In this document: in pieces, positions 1 through 5,498 of the stretch
Layout: every line of letters starts with the position of its first letter
Position numbering within the stretch: the stretch's first letter is position 1
NCBI GenBank assembly: GCA_030623125.1
Contig: JAUXMQ010000080.1
Location: 1 to 6,088 of the forward strand
Direction of reading: 5' to 3'
Length of the DNA: 6,088 nt
Source: Acidimicrobiia bacterium
GTDB lineage: Bacteria; Actinomycetota; Acidimicrobiia; Spongiisociales; ZC4RG35
Translations under genes and position numbers: made by a program
Notes under the pieces: model-generated
Databases searched by the model: none
The model's input: the letters and a program-made list of their open reading frames with translations, nothing else
Told to the model about the DNA's origin: nothing

Positions 1-2
1 AC

Positions 3-1274
3 CTCATGGAGGCCGAAGACATAGACACAATTGGCGCCAGTGTGGCATCTGACCTCACCTGGAAGCAGATATTCGACACCGATGCATGCACGGTGTGCGG
101 ACGCTGCACCGCCGTTTGTCCCGCCAATATCACCGGAAAACCACTCGACCCGAGGGAGATGGTGCTCAAGTCGGGTGAAGTGGCGGCGGCTGGCGTCGGT
201 GTCTCTGGGCCCGTGTCATCGACCGCTCTCGTGGAGGGTGCTGGAACGCTGTTCGACCGCATTCATCCAGACGAGGTGTTTGCTTGCACCACTTGTCGGG
301 CATGCGACGAGATCTGTCCCGTCAACATCGAGATCGTCGATCGAATCCTCGATATGCGGCGTTACCTGACGATGATGGAGTCGGAGTTCCCGACCGAGTT
401 GGGCAAGGCGTTTGTCGCCATGGAGAACCAGTCGAACCCGTGGGGGATGAGCCAGCAGGCAAGAGCGGATTGGACCTCAGAGCTGGACTTCGAGATTCCC
501 GTGTTTGGGGAGAATGGGAAGACCTCTGCGGAGTATCTGTGGTTCGTTGGGTGTGCGGGATCGTTTGACGACCGCAACACCGCAGTCTCCGTTGCGCTGG
601 CCCGGCTGCTTCACGCCGCCGAAATCGACTTTGCCATCCTGGGTGCGAGGGAGTTGTGCAATGGGGATCCGGCCCGGCGCTCTGGAAACGAGTTCGTCTT
701 CCAACAGCTTGCACTCCAGAACATCGAAATCTTCACCGAGATCGGAGTGAAGAAGGTCATCACCCAATGCGCCCACTGTTTCAACACCATCGGCAACGAG
801 TACCCACAGTTCGGCGGGGAGTACGAGGTTGTCCATCACAGCCAACTGCTGGCGGAGTTGCTCAACCAGAATCGGATCAGCGAGCCAACCAAGCAGAATG
901 GTGAGCCCAAGAAGATCGTCTATCACGATCCCTGTTATCTGGGGCGGTACAACGATGTATACCTCGCTCCACGCGAGGTAGTGGGTGGGACTGGCAATCA
1001 GGTCGTGGAGATGGAACGCCACGGTACTCGCTCGTTTTGCTGCGGCGCCGGCGGCGGGCGGTTCTGGATGGAGGAGCGAGTCGGGAAGAAGGTGAACATC
1101 GAAAGGGCCGAGGAGGCGCTGGCTACCGACGCCGACGAAATAGCGGTGGCCTGCCCGTTCTGTCTCGTCATGCTCGACGACGGTGTCAAGGAACTCGGTC
1201 GTGATGACGTCCCAGTGAGGGACATAGCGATGATTCTCGCCGACGGCCTGGACACGGCCACAGACTCGGCTTGA
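3..1274 (+). CDS. Fe-S / CCG-domain oxidoreductase subunit (HdrD/GlpC-like), 5' partial
   Basis: Soluble electron-transfer part of a heterodisulfide-reductase-related oxidoreductase. Counting from the ATG at 6, two ferredoxin-type 4Fe-4S motifs are visible: C28, C31, C34, C38 and C94, C97, C100, C104, each CxxCxxCxxxCP. Two cysteine-rich CCG domains follow: C183, C218, C255/C258 and C310 (DPCYLGRYN), C345-C346 (CCGAGGGRFW), C383/C386. The frame is open to the left edge (codon CTC at 3-5), there is no room to see a ribosome site, and the first residues resemble the linker that follows an N-terminal membrane domain in long actinobacterial homologues such as Rv0338c. I therefore infer that the real start lies upstream and that a quinone- or heme-linked membrane domain may be missing from view. 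The electron donor and acceptor cannot be named. The stop overlaps the start of the following lipoprotein gene by 4 bases. Family call is firm; physiological role is open. Confidence 0.9.
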   Translation, partial: LMEAEDIDTIGASVASDLTWKQIFDTDACTVCGRCTAVCPANITGKPLDPREMVLKSGEVAAAGVGVSGPVSSTALVEGAGTLFDRIHPDEVFACTTCRACDEICPVNIEIVDRILDMRRYLTMMESEFPTELGKAFVAMENQSNPWGMSQQARADWTSELDFEIPVFGENGKTSAEYLWFVGCAGSFDDRNTAVSVALARLLHAAEIDFAILGARELCNGDPARRSGNEFVFQQLALQNIEIFTEIGVKKVITQCAHCFNTIGNEYPQFGGEYEVVHHSQLLAELLNQNRISEPTKQNGEPKKIVYHDPCYLGRYNDVYLAPREVVGGTGNQVVEMERHGTRSFCCGAGGGRFWMEERVGKKVNIERAEEALATDADEIAVACPFCLVMLDDGVKELGRDDVPVRDIAMILADGLDTATDSA

Positions 1275-1813
1275 AACATCAACTTGTCAGCGCTCTCACG
1301 ATTCTTGCGTTGACGGTGGCTGCGTGTACGACCACGTCTGAGGGGTCATCCCCCACTGTCGTGATTGTCACGCCCACCACCATCCTGACCACGACGACGA
1401 GCACTATTGCCACGTCTGAGGCCACCGAGATGTTTCGCAATTGTCTGGTTGCGAGCGGCATCGATATCGAGCCGATTCCGCTCGACGCGCAGGGCCGGCC
1501 GCGACTCGAGTTGGTGATGAGAGACATCGACTTCTCAGACCCCGTCTCGGTCAACGCTCTCGCTGCTTGCTCGGAGCATCTGGAAGGAGGCGCGCTGGGG
1601 TTGACCGACACTCCGATCCTGGCCGAGGCCGTGGTCGATTCTCTGGAAAGGTTCAGTGCCTGTGTCAGATCGCGGGGTGTGGCGGAATTCCCTGACCCGA
1701 TACATGACTACAACGGGATCGGTGGTCCCTATCCGGTCGCCGAGATCCCCTACGCCGACCCCGGCCTCGCCGATGCCGTGGTTGTCTGCAATGCGCGACT
1801 TGCTTCTGGATAG
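1271..1813 (+). CDS. Small secreted lipoprotein with two Cys-paired repeats
   Basis: 180-residue protein of unknown function. The N-terminus is a lipoprotein signal: K2, a hydrophobic stretch from about 5 to 18, and lipobox LTVAAC with C19 as the lipidated residue. A Thr/Ser-rich linker (20-50) follows, as is common for surface-anchored actinobacterial lipoproteins. The mature domain holds four further cysteines, C58, C100, C131 and C173, in two units with the same 42-residue spacing; the second carries the motif ACVRSRGVAEFPDP seen in many actinobacterial hypothetical lipoproteins. The start is TTG at 1271, which overlaps the preceding stop in TTGA; it gives a complete signal peptide, and no better start lies near. 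No clear ribosome site is visible, so translational coupling to the upstream gene is likely. Disulfides C58-C100 and C131-C173 outside the membrane are an inference. Function unknown. Confidence 0.8.
   Translation: MKHQLVSALTILALTVAACTTTSEGSSPTVVIVTPTTILTTTTSTIATSEATEMFRNCLVASGIDIEPIPLDAQGRPRLELVMRDIDFSDPVSVNALAACSEHLEGGALGLTDTPILAEAVVDSLERFSACVRSRGVAEFPDPIHDYNGIGGPYPVAEIPYADPGLADAVVVCNARLASG
1441..1791 (+). repeat. Internal gapless duplication within the lipoprotein gene
   Basis: At protein level, residues 53-105 and 126-178 line up without gaps at a fixed offset of 73 residues: E53/E126, F55/F128, C58/C131, G63/G136, D90-P91/D163-P164, C100/C173. The unit is Cys, 41 residues, Cys, and ends in DP-x8-C-x3-L. 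DNA similarity is not obvious, so the duplication is old. Confidence 0.55.
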
Positions 1814-1834
1814 CTCACTTATCTGACCGCTCCA

Positions 1835-2143
1835 ATGATGCGTACGATGTTGAAACAGATGGCCATGCAGCCGACACCGGTGATCGTGCCGGACACAGAC
1901 AAAGAGATCGATATCGATCGCCCATGGCAGGTGGTGGTCTGGAACGACCCGGTGAACACAATGGGCTATGTGGTGTATGTGCTCCGCAAGCTCTTCGGCC
2001 ACGACGAGGCCAAGGCGACAAAACTGATGTTGCAGGTGCATCACGAAGGGAGAGCGATCGTCTCGGATGGCCCCCGCGAGAAGGCTGAGATCGACTGCTT
2101 CCGACTCCACAACCACGGTCTATGGGCGACCATCGAGAAGTGA
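1835..2143 (+). CDS. clpS: ATP-dependent Clp protease adaptor ClpS
   Basis: Cytoplasmic adaptor that delivers N-degron substrates (bulky hydrophobic N-terminal residues) to the ClpA/ClpC unfoldase of the Clp protease. The 102-residue product has a polar N-terminal tail (1-28) and a ClpS core: WQVVVWNDPVNTMGYVVYVL (31-50), with N37-D38 and M43 at the substrate pocket, KLMLQVHHEG (63-72) with the conserved His of the VH-x-G motif at 69, and the actinobacterial ending LHNHGLWATIEK. Mycobacterial ClpS has the same WxDPVN and GLWAT features and a similar length. The start is uncertain: ATGs at 1835, 1838, 1847, 1859 and 1865 are all in frame and none has a clear ribosome site. 1835 is used because a weak -10-like TTATCT (1819-1824) lies 10 bases before it. 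The gene begins 21 bases after the lipoprotein stop, and its own stop overlaps the DUF2017 start. Confidence 0.95.
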   Translation: MMRTMLKQMAMQPTPVIVPDTDKEIDIDRPWQVVVWNDPVNTMGYVVYVLRKLFGHDEAKATKLMLQVHHEGRAIVSDGPREKAEIDCFRLHNHGLWATIEK

Positions 2144-2595
2144 GTCACTTCAAGACAACGAGCAAGGGGATAGTGGTCTCGTTCGGTCCTCAAGAGAGAG
2201 TGTTTCTTGCCGACGTTCTTCCGTTGCTTGCCGGGATCGGAGAGGTGGGCGTCGATCCGGCCGCCACCAGACTCACTGTGCCCGTCTATCTCGACGATCC
2301 CGAGTCCAACGAGGAGTGGTGGCGTCTCATGGGTCTGGAGCTTGCCGAGGCTCGCCAGTCCGATCGTGATGTCTTTCGGAAGGTCGTCCAAGACGACGAC
2401 TCAACGGTTCTCAGTGACGAAGAGGCAAATTCGTTTCTTCGAGTCATCAACGAGGCGCGTCTCACACTTGGAGCTCGCCTGGGCCTCGAAGTCGAGGAAG
2501 ACCATGACCAACTCGAGGAGGATGGTCGACGGGTCCTCGACTACCTCGGCTGGATTCTCGAGGAGTTGACCACTGAGCTCAGCCGTTCTCTCTGA
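2140..2595 (+). CDS. DUF2017 family protein, ClpS-linked
   Basis: Conserved actinobacterial protein of unknown biochemical role, typically encoded directly after clpS. From the GTG at 2140 it is 151 residues: an N-terminal strand segment (SHFKTTSKGIVVSF), a helix around PQERVFLADVLPLLAGIG, an acidic segment with the family-like YLDDPESNEEWWRLM, then long acidic helices, among them EEANSFLRVINEARLTLGARLG and a C-terminal DYLGWILEELTTELSRSL. I see no signal peptide, membrane segment or catalytic motif, so it is probably cytoplasmic. Start choice: an in-frame ATG at 2122 would add six residues encoded by the clpS tail, but GTG at 2140 overlaps the clpS stop as GTGA, the classic coupled arrangement, and puts the family N-terminus right after the start. 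The neighbourhood suggests, but does not prove, a role in Clp-dependent proteolysis or its control. Confidence 0.85.
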   Translation: MSHFKTTSKGIVVSFGPQERVFLADVLPLLAGIGEVGVDPAATRLTVPVYLDDPESNEEWWRLMGLELAEARQSDRDVFRKVVQDDDSTVLSDEEANSFLRVINEARLTLGARLGLEVEEDHDQLEEDGRRVLDYLGWILEELTTELSRSL

Positions 2596-2629
2596 TGCCT
2601 GTGCGGACGCTCGTCGTTTGTGGCGGCTG

Positions 2630-2642
2630 CACTAGATTCGCC
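2630..2642 (+). promoter_or_regulatory. Putative -10 region of the MocA-like gene (leaderless type)
   Basis: CACTAGATTCGCC contains the -10-like hexamer TAGATT (2633-2638), 8 bases before the ATG at 2647. No Shine-Dalgarno sequence and no well-spaced -35 are visible. The same block, 12 of 13 bases identical, recurs before the DUF4332 gene. Confidence 0.4.
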
Positions 2643-2646
2643 CCCA

Positions 2647-3243
2647 ATGTCAACTGCAGCCATCGTGCTCGCCGCCGGTGCATCCAGAAGACTCGGTCGG
2701 CCGAAACAGCTGGAGCCATGGGGCGAAACCAACCTGCTAGGCCACGTCGTCGGCCGGACCCGATCTTTCCCGGTCGACGAAATATGGGTGGTCCTGGGAT
2801 ACGACTCCGAGCGGATCCTTGCCGAGACTGATCTCGGAGATGCTGGAATCGTGGAGAATCCGGGATGGGAGGAAGGGATTGCTTCGTCCCTTCGCGTGGG
2901 ACTCGACGCACTGACCCGACTGTCACGTTGTGATGTGGCTCTGATCGTGATCGCAGATCAGCCCGAGATCTCGGGTGAGGTTGTGGATCTATTGTTCGAG
3001 TCCCATGCCAAAGCCGGCAAGCCGGTGACAGTTCCCAAGTACCGATACAGTTCAGGCAACCCGGTCCTGATCAATAAATCTCTTTGGCCGCGGGTCATGT
3101 CGCTGGAAGGCGACGATGGCGCGAAACGCCTGTGGCTGTCACATCCGGACTGGGTCAACGAAGTTTGGATCTCAGATGGACACCCTCGGGATGTCGATAC
3201 CGAGATAGACGTCTCAGATTTGAGGCCCCGGCATCCGGCATGA
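2647..3243 (+). CDS. MocA-type molybdenum cofactor cytidylyltransferase / MobA-like NTP transferase
   Basis: 198-residue nucleotidyltransferase of the MobA-like NTP_transf_3 family, closest in motifs to MocA/CoxI-linked enzymes that join CMP (or another nucleotide) to molybdopterin for xanthine-dehydrogenase-type molybdoenzymes. Visible motifs: nucleotide-binding LAAGASRRLGRPKQL (8-22), NPGWEEGIASSLRVG (71-85), the metal-binding IADQP (102-106; MocA-like DQP rather than the DMP of MobA), SGNPVLI (136-142), LWPRV followed by EGDDGAKRL (154-162), and near the end DVDTEID (182-188), similar to the DIDTPED ending of the family. The length is normal and the gene complete. The start is the ATG at 2647, because the family N-terminus (STAAIVLAAG) begins there; an upstream GTG at 2620 would add nine unrelated residues. 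No molybdoenzyme lies in the window, so the substrate is inferred from the family only. GMP transfer or a different acceptor cannot be excluded. Confidence 0.85.
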   Translation: MSTAAIVLAAGASRRLGRPKQLEPWGETNLLGHVVGRTRSFPVDEIWVVLGYDSERILAETDLGDAGIVENPGWEEGIASSLRVGLDALTRLSRCDVALIVIADQPEISGEVVDLLFESHAKAGKPVTVPKYRYSSGNPVLINKSLWPRVMSLEGDDGAKRLWLSHPDWVNEVWISDGHPRDVDTEIDVSDLRPRHPA

Positions 3244-3250
3244 CTTTTGG

Positions 3251-3277
3251 TTGTGGTGAGTGACAGACCACTAGAGT
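3251..3277 (+). promoter_or_regulatory. Putative promoter of the DUF4332 gene
   Basis: TTGTGG (3251-3256) and TAGAGT (3272-3277) with a 15-base spacer form a -35/-10 candidate. The -10 sits in CACTAGAGTCGCC (3269-3281), nearly identical to the block upstream of the MocA-like gene. Here the ATG is 39 bases further on and has its own ribosome site, so this transcript would carry a short leader. Confidence 0.4.
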
Positions 3278-3303
3278 CGCCACCTCAGTCGTTGTCGCAT
3301 AGC

Positions 3304-3307
3304 GGAG
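3304..3307 (+). promoter_or_regulatory. Ribosome binding site of the DUF4332 gene
   Basis: GGAG, 9 bases before the ATG at 3317. It is one of only two clear Shine-Dalgarno sequences in the window and supports that start. Confidence 0.6.
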
Positions 3308-3316
3308 AAAGAGCAG

Positions 3317-3721
3317 ATGGCTCGTATCGATCAAGTCGCAGGAGTTGATCAAAGACAGGCGACAAAACTGCGCAAGGCTGGCGTTCGCACTGGCCGTGGT
3401 CTGGCGGAGCAGGCTTCGACGCGGCGGGGTAGGACCGAAGTTGCCAAAGCAACCGGGATCAGTTCGAAGGATCTTCAACTCTGGGTTCACCACGCAGACC
3501 TGCTCCGAGTCCGCGGTGTGGGCGCGGAGTATGCGGAACTCCTGGTTGCCTCGGGGGTGGACACGCTGCGGGATCTGCGACGACGAAACCCCACCGCGCT
3601 TCTCGCCAAAATCATCGGTCTCAACGGCTCCCTGCGGGTGGTCGACCGTCTTCCCACCGAGTCGATGGTCGAAGGCTGGATCGAGGCGGCCGGCGACCTG
3701 GAGCCCTCAATCTCGACCTGA
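3317..3721 (+). CDS. DUF4332 helix-hairpin-helix protein
   Basis: 134-residue cytoplasmic protein of the DUF4332 family, related to helix-hairpin-helix folds. Two HhH-like units are visible: IDQVAGVDQRQATKLRKAGV (4-23) and LLRVRGVGAEYAELLVASGV (62-81), the latter followed by the typical DTLRDLRRRNP (82-92). Between them lies a helix with WVHHADL (56-62), also family-typical. HhH units usually bind the DNA backbone without sequence specificity or mediate protein contacts; which applies here is unknown. There is no signal peptide, no membrane segment and no cysteine. The ATG is supported by GGAG nine bases upstream. The gene stands alone: 73 bases separate it from the preceding gene, and it is convergent with the HbhA-like gene, with a hairpin between them. 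Confidence 0.85.
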   Translation: MARIDQVAGVDQRQATKLRKAGVRTGRGLAEQASTRRGRTEVAKATGISSKDLQLWVHHADLLRVRGVGAEYAELLVASGVDTLRDLRRRNPTALLAKIIGLNGSLRVVDRLPTESMVEGWIEAAGDLEPSIST

Positions 3722-3742
3722 CCTCGCCTACGCGTGGTCAAG

Positions 3743-3770
3743 GAGAAGGGGCCCCGCAGGGCCCCTTCTC
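3743..3770. terminator. Bidirectional hairpin terminator without T-tract
   Basis: Perfect 12-bp stem (GAGAAGGGGCCC at 3743-3754, GGGCCCCTTCTC at 3759-3770) with a 4-base loop CGCA. It begins 21 bases after the DUF4332 stop and lies 17 bases past the stop of the convergent - strand gene. Neither side has a run of T, the form often called I-shaped in actinobacteria. Confidence 0.75.
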
Positions 3771-3787
3771 AGTGTGAGGAGGTGAAC

Positions 3788-4282
3788 TCAGGAAGCCTTT
3801 TCGGTCTCCGTTGAGCTCGTCTTCGCCGCTGTGGACGACTTGGTCGTCTTCGCAGTCGAAGTCTTGGCGGCGGGCTTGCTGGCCGTCTTGGCGGTCGCCG
3901 GCTTCTTGGTGGACGGGGTCTTCTCGTCCTCCTTCTCGCCCTCTTTCACGTCGGTCTTCCCGTTTGCCTTCTCGGGCCGAAACGAGGTGCGCCAGGTGGC
4001 AAGCATGTCCTCGAGTTGATCTCGAAGCTTGCTGACCTGCTCTTTGGCCTGGTCGAGGTCGACTTTGGAGGAAATCTCCTCAACGACCTTTCCCTCGCTG
4101 ACGCGGGTGATGACCTTCTCCCCTTCGACAGCCCAGCCTTCGATGGCCGCTTCGGCAGCCTTGCTGCGGGTGGCCTTTTCCTCGCCCACTCTGTCCTTCA
4201 TGACGCCGAACTTGTCGCCGACCTTGCGGGCCGCGACAACGGGGGCGCCGACTGCTGCGTACAGAACGCTCTTTGTTTGCAT
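3788..4282 (-). CDS. HbhA/phasin-like protein with Lys/Thr/Ala-rich tail
   Basis: 164 residues in three parts. The N-terminal 26 residues are weakly amphipathic (SVLYAAVGAPVVAARKVGDK). Residues 27-100 are charged and helical, probably coiled coil, ending in DQAKEQVSKLRDQLEDMLATW. Residues 104-164 are low complexity, rich in K, T, A, S and E, with recurring AKT (131, 144 and similar). There is no cysteine and no secretion signal. The layout, helical body plus basic Ala/Lys tail, matches mycobacterial heparin-binding hemagglutinin HbhA, and so does the gene order: in M. tuberculosis hbhA (Rv0475) directly follows the XRE regulator Rv0474. Here the tail is more Thr/Ser-rich and acid-balanced than the KKAAPAKK tail of HbhA, so adhesin activity should not be assumed; phasin-like binding to storage granules or membranes, or histone-like DNA binding, is equally open. 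The start has a strong ribosome site, and the gene begins 3 bases after the regulator's stop. Confidence 0.7.
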   Translation of the reverse strand: MQTKSVLYAAVGAPVVAARKVGDKFGVMKDRVGEEKATRSKAAEAAIEGWAVEGEKVITRVSEGKVVEEISSKVDLDQAKEQVSKLRDQLEDMLATWRTSFRPEKANGKTDVKEGEKEDEKTPSTKKPATAKTASKPAAKTSTAKTTKSSTAAKTSSTETEKAS

Positions 4283-4285
4283 TAC

Positions 4286-4651
4286 CTACTCCTGTTCCTC
4301 TGTGGTCACCGACCCGATGCTTCGGGAAAGTGCCCGGTACATATCGAGCAAGACCTTCTTTTGCTCGGTGTCGAGCCGCTCATCCGCCCAGATGGCCTCA
4401 AACACCGATGTCGGAGCCAGTTCCTCGTCGATCAACCCCGCCTTCTTGTAAAGGGAGTTGGCGCTGATCTCGAGGGCTCGCGACAGGCTTTTGAGAATCT
4501 CGGCAGACGGCTTGCGAATCCCTCGCTCGATCTGGCTCAGATATGGGTTGGAAATATCCGCCTTATCGGCCAGTCGTCGCAGTGATAGGTTCGCCCGCTC
4601 CCGCTGTTGGCGGATAAACGTGCCTAGATCACCGTGCTTGCTCTCGTTCAC
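4286..4651 (-). CDS. XRE-family transcriptional regulator (Rv0474-like)
   Basis: 121-residue DNA-binding regulator. An XRE/Cro helix-turn-helix spans about residues 10-66: LGTFIRQQRERANLSLRRLA, then the recognition segment DISNPYLSQIERG (32-44), then KPSAEILKSLSRALEI. The C-terminal part (70-121) is helical and acidic, with FEAIWADERLDTEQKKVLLDMYRAL (84-108), and may dimerise or sense a ligand. Size, motif order and position directly before an HbhA-like gene match mycobacterial Rv0474. The start is GTG at 4651; no ribosome site precedes it, but a promoter -10 ends 8 bases upstream, so the mRNA is probably leaderless. A perfect inverted repeat over the promoter suggests autoregulation of this gene and, through it, of the downstream HbhA-like gene. 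The effector is unknown. Confidence 0.88.
   Translation of the reverse strand: MNESKHGDLGTFIRQQRERANLSLRRLADKADISNPYLSQIERGIRKPSAEILKSLSRALEISANSLYKKAGLIDEELAPTSVFEAIWADERLDTEQKKVLLDMYRALSRSIGSVTTEEQE
4289..4293 (-). promoter_or_regulatory. Ribosome binding site of the HbhA-like gene
   Basis: AGGAG on the - strand, 6 bases before the ATG at 4282 and inside the last codons of the XRE gene. It implies that the two genes are translated from one mRNA. Confidence 0.75.
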
Positions 4652-4654
4652 TTG

Positions 4655-4682
4655 TAGTTAGCATACAGCAAGCTGCTAACTA
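4655..4682. promoter_or_regulatory. Inverted-repeat operator candidate for the XRE regulator
   Basis: TAGTTAGCA (4655-4663) and TGCTAACTA (4674-4682) form a perfect 9-bp inverted repeat with a 10-base spacer, giving 19 bases (about two helical turns) between half-site centres. One half overlaps the -10; the other abuts the -35. This geometry suits a dimeric HTH repressor that blocks its own promoter. Confidence 0.65.
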
Positions 4683-4688
4683 TTGCAA
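4660..4688 (-). promoter_or_regulatory. Promoter of the XRE-HbhA-like operon
   Basis: On the - strand, -35 TTGCAA (4688-4683) and -10 TATGCT (4665-4660) are separated by exactly 17 bases, each matching 4 of 6 consensus positions. The GTG start follows 8 bases after the -10, so transcription would begin at or within a base or two of the start codon. Confidence 0.65.
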
Positions 4689-4710
4689 GCAGTTCGCGAG
4701 CGCGCCCCGA

Positions 4711-5433
4711 TCAGACCAGGGCTTCCCCGATAACGCTGCCGATAGCCCAAGCGATCACTCCGCCGACGCCGGCGATGGCCATGTTCTCCAGCCCTGACTT
4801 GACCCAATGGCTGTTTGCCACTCTCGCCTTGATGACACCAACCACGAACAGGCCCGACAGCGAGAAGACCGAGGCCCAGGCAAGAGCGGTCCCGGTGTCG
4901 TCCAGCACCATGAAAGGAATGACCGAGGGCATTGAGCCAACGAGGAATAGCAGTCCCGAAGCGGCCATTGCCATGTAGGGAGAGCGCCTCTCGGACTCGA
5001 TCACACCGAACTCGAGTGCCGCCATGGCGTTGAGCAGTGCCTTGTCGTTGTCGATGAAGCCGGCCATCACACCGTCCATATCGTCCTCTTTGATCTCCAT
5101 GTCGGTGAAGAAGCCCCGGAGTTGATCCAACTCCTGGTCCTTAAAGTGGATGATGTGGGAGCGCTCGAGGGTCAATTCGGCTTCAAGAATCTGGTCCTGG
5201 GATTTGGTTGCCAGGTATTCGCCCGCAGCCATCGAAACGGCTCCGGCCAAGGAGCCGGCAATGGCTGTCAGGAGGACTTGGCCGGCGTCCAGGCCACCTC
5301 CCACGACACCAGCAACAAGAAGGAAGATGGAGACCAGACCGTCGTTGACTCCCAGGATGATGTCACGCCAGTACTGACGGGACTCCCCGATGTGGGATAT
5401 GTACTCGTGGGTGTCCTGGTTCTCGACGGCCAT
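4711..5433 (-). CDS. VIT1/CCC1-family membrane transporter (Fe2+/Mn2+ type)
   Basis: 240-residue integral membrane protein of the vacuolar iron transporter family, whose characterised members export or sequester Fe2+ or Mn2+ from the cytoplasm, coupled to protons. Five membrane segments are visible, at about 24-46, 50-70, 155-175, 182-203 and 215-238. Family motifs: DIILGVNDGLVS (24-35) with the conserved Asp at 31, and SMAAGEYLATKSQ (67-79). Between the second and third segments lies a cytoplasmic, Glu-rich helical region with E84, E86, E90, E101, E113, E116, E141, E146 and E148, where the family binds metal. Length is normal. The start is taken as the ATG at 5433, just before the family-like N-terminus; a GTG at 5487 would add 18 residues with no family character and run into the divergent promoter region. 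No ribosome site is seen. The gene lies 59 bases upstream of the XRE gene on the same strand, but that gene has its own promoter. The transported metal is inferred. Confidence 0.88.
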   Translation of the reverse strand: MAVENQDTHEYISHIGESRQYWRDIILGVNDGLVSIFLLVAGVVGGGLDAGQVLLTAIAGSLAGAVSMAAGEYLATKSQDQILEAELTLERSHIIHFKDQELDQLRGFFTDMEIKEDDMDGVMAGFIDNDKALLNAMAALEFGVIESERRSPYMAMAASGLLFLVGSMPSVIPFMVLDDTGTALAWASVFSLSGLFVVGVIKARVANSHWVKSGLENMAIAGVGGVIAWAIGSVIGEALV

Positions 5434-5444
5434 TTCGGCGATGG

Positions 5445-5450
5445 TAACTA
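5445..5450 (-). promoter_or_regulatory. Weak -10-like hexamer for the VIT-family gene
   Basis: TAGTTA on the - strand, 11 bases before the ATG at 5433, inside the 8-bp palindrome AACTAGTT (5446-5453). No convincing -35 was found. Confidence 0.25.
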
Positions 5451-5489
5451 GTTTCGATGCACACCGAATGGGAGTGATCGCCGACACCC

Positions 5490-5498
5490 CACTAGCGT
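5490..5498 (+). promoter_or_regulatory. Putative -10 region of the DAHP synthase gene
   Basis: CACTAGCGT contains TAGCGT (5493-5498), 9 bases before the TTG at 5508. It shares CACTAGnnT with the blocks upstream of the MocA-like and DUF4332 genes. No clear -35 or ribosome site is visible, consistent with a leaderless start. Confidence 0.4.

Noticed and set aside
960..980. 8-bp stem with 5-base loop (TACCTCGC / GCGAGGTA)
   Set aside because: In the middle of the second CCG domain coding region, with no T-tract; probably chance in GC-rich coding DNA.
477..1022. 181-codon open frame on the - strand inside the Fe-S protein gene
   Set aside because: Lies wholly antisense to a gene with intact cysteine motifs; its translation shows no family motif and no ribosome site.
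1535..2116. 193-codon open frame on the - strand across the lipoprotein and clpS genes
   Set aside because: Antisense to two well-supported genes; the His-rich translation mirrors Asp/Val codons of the real frames.
2122..2139. Upstream ATG as start of the DUF2017 gene
   Set aside because: The extra six residues are encoded by the clpS C-terminal codons and have no family counterpart; the GTG in the GTGA overlap is the better start.
2962..2975. 14-bp perfect palindrome CCCGAGATCTCGGG
   Set aside because: Sits inside the MocA-like coding sequence next to the conserved DQP motif; no second copy seen and coding constraint explains it.
3800..3975. Repetitive GC-rich sequence that might be a DNA repeat array
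   Set aside because: The repetition follows the AKT/KPA codons of the low-complexity protein tail; units vary in length and there is no fixed period or spacer as in CRISPR or tandem repeats.
4016..4585. 189-codon open frame on the + strand opposite the HbhA-like and XRE genes
   Set aside because: Antisense to a recognisable HTH protein and to a gene with a strong ribosome site; no start signal or motif of its own.
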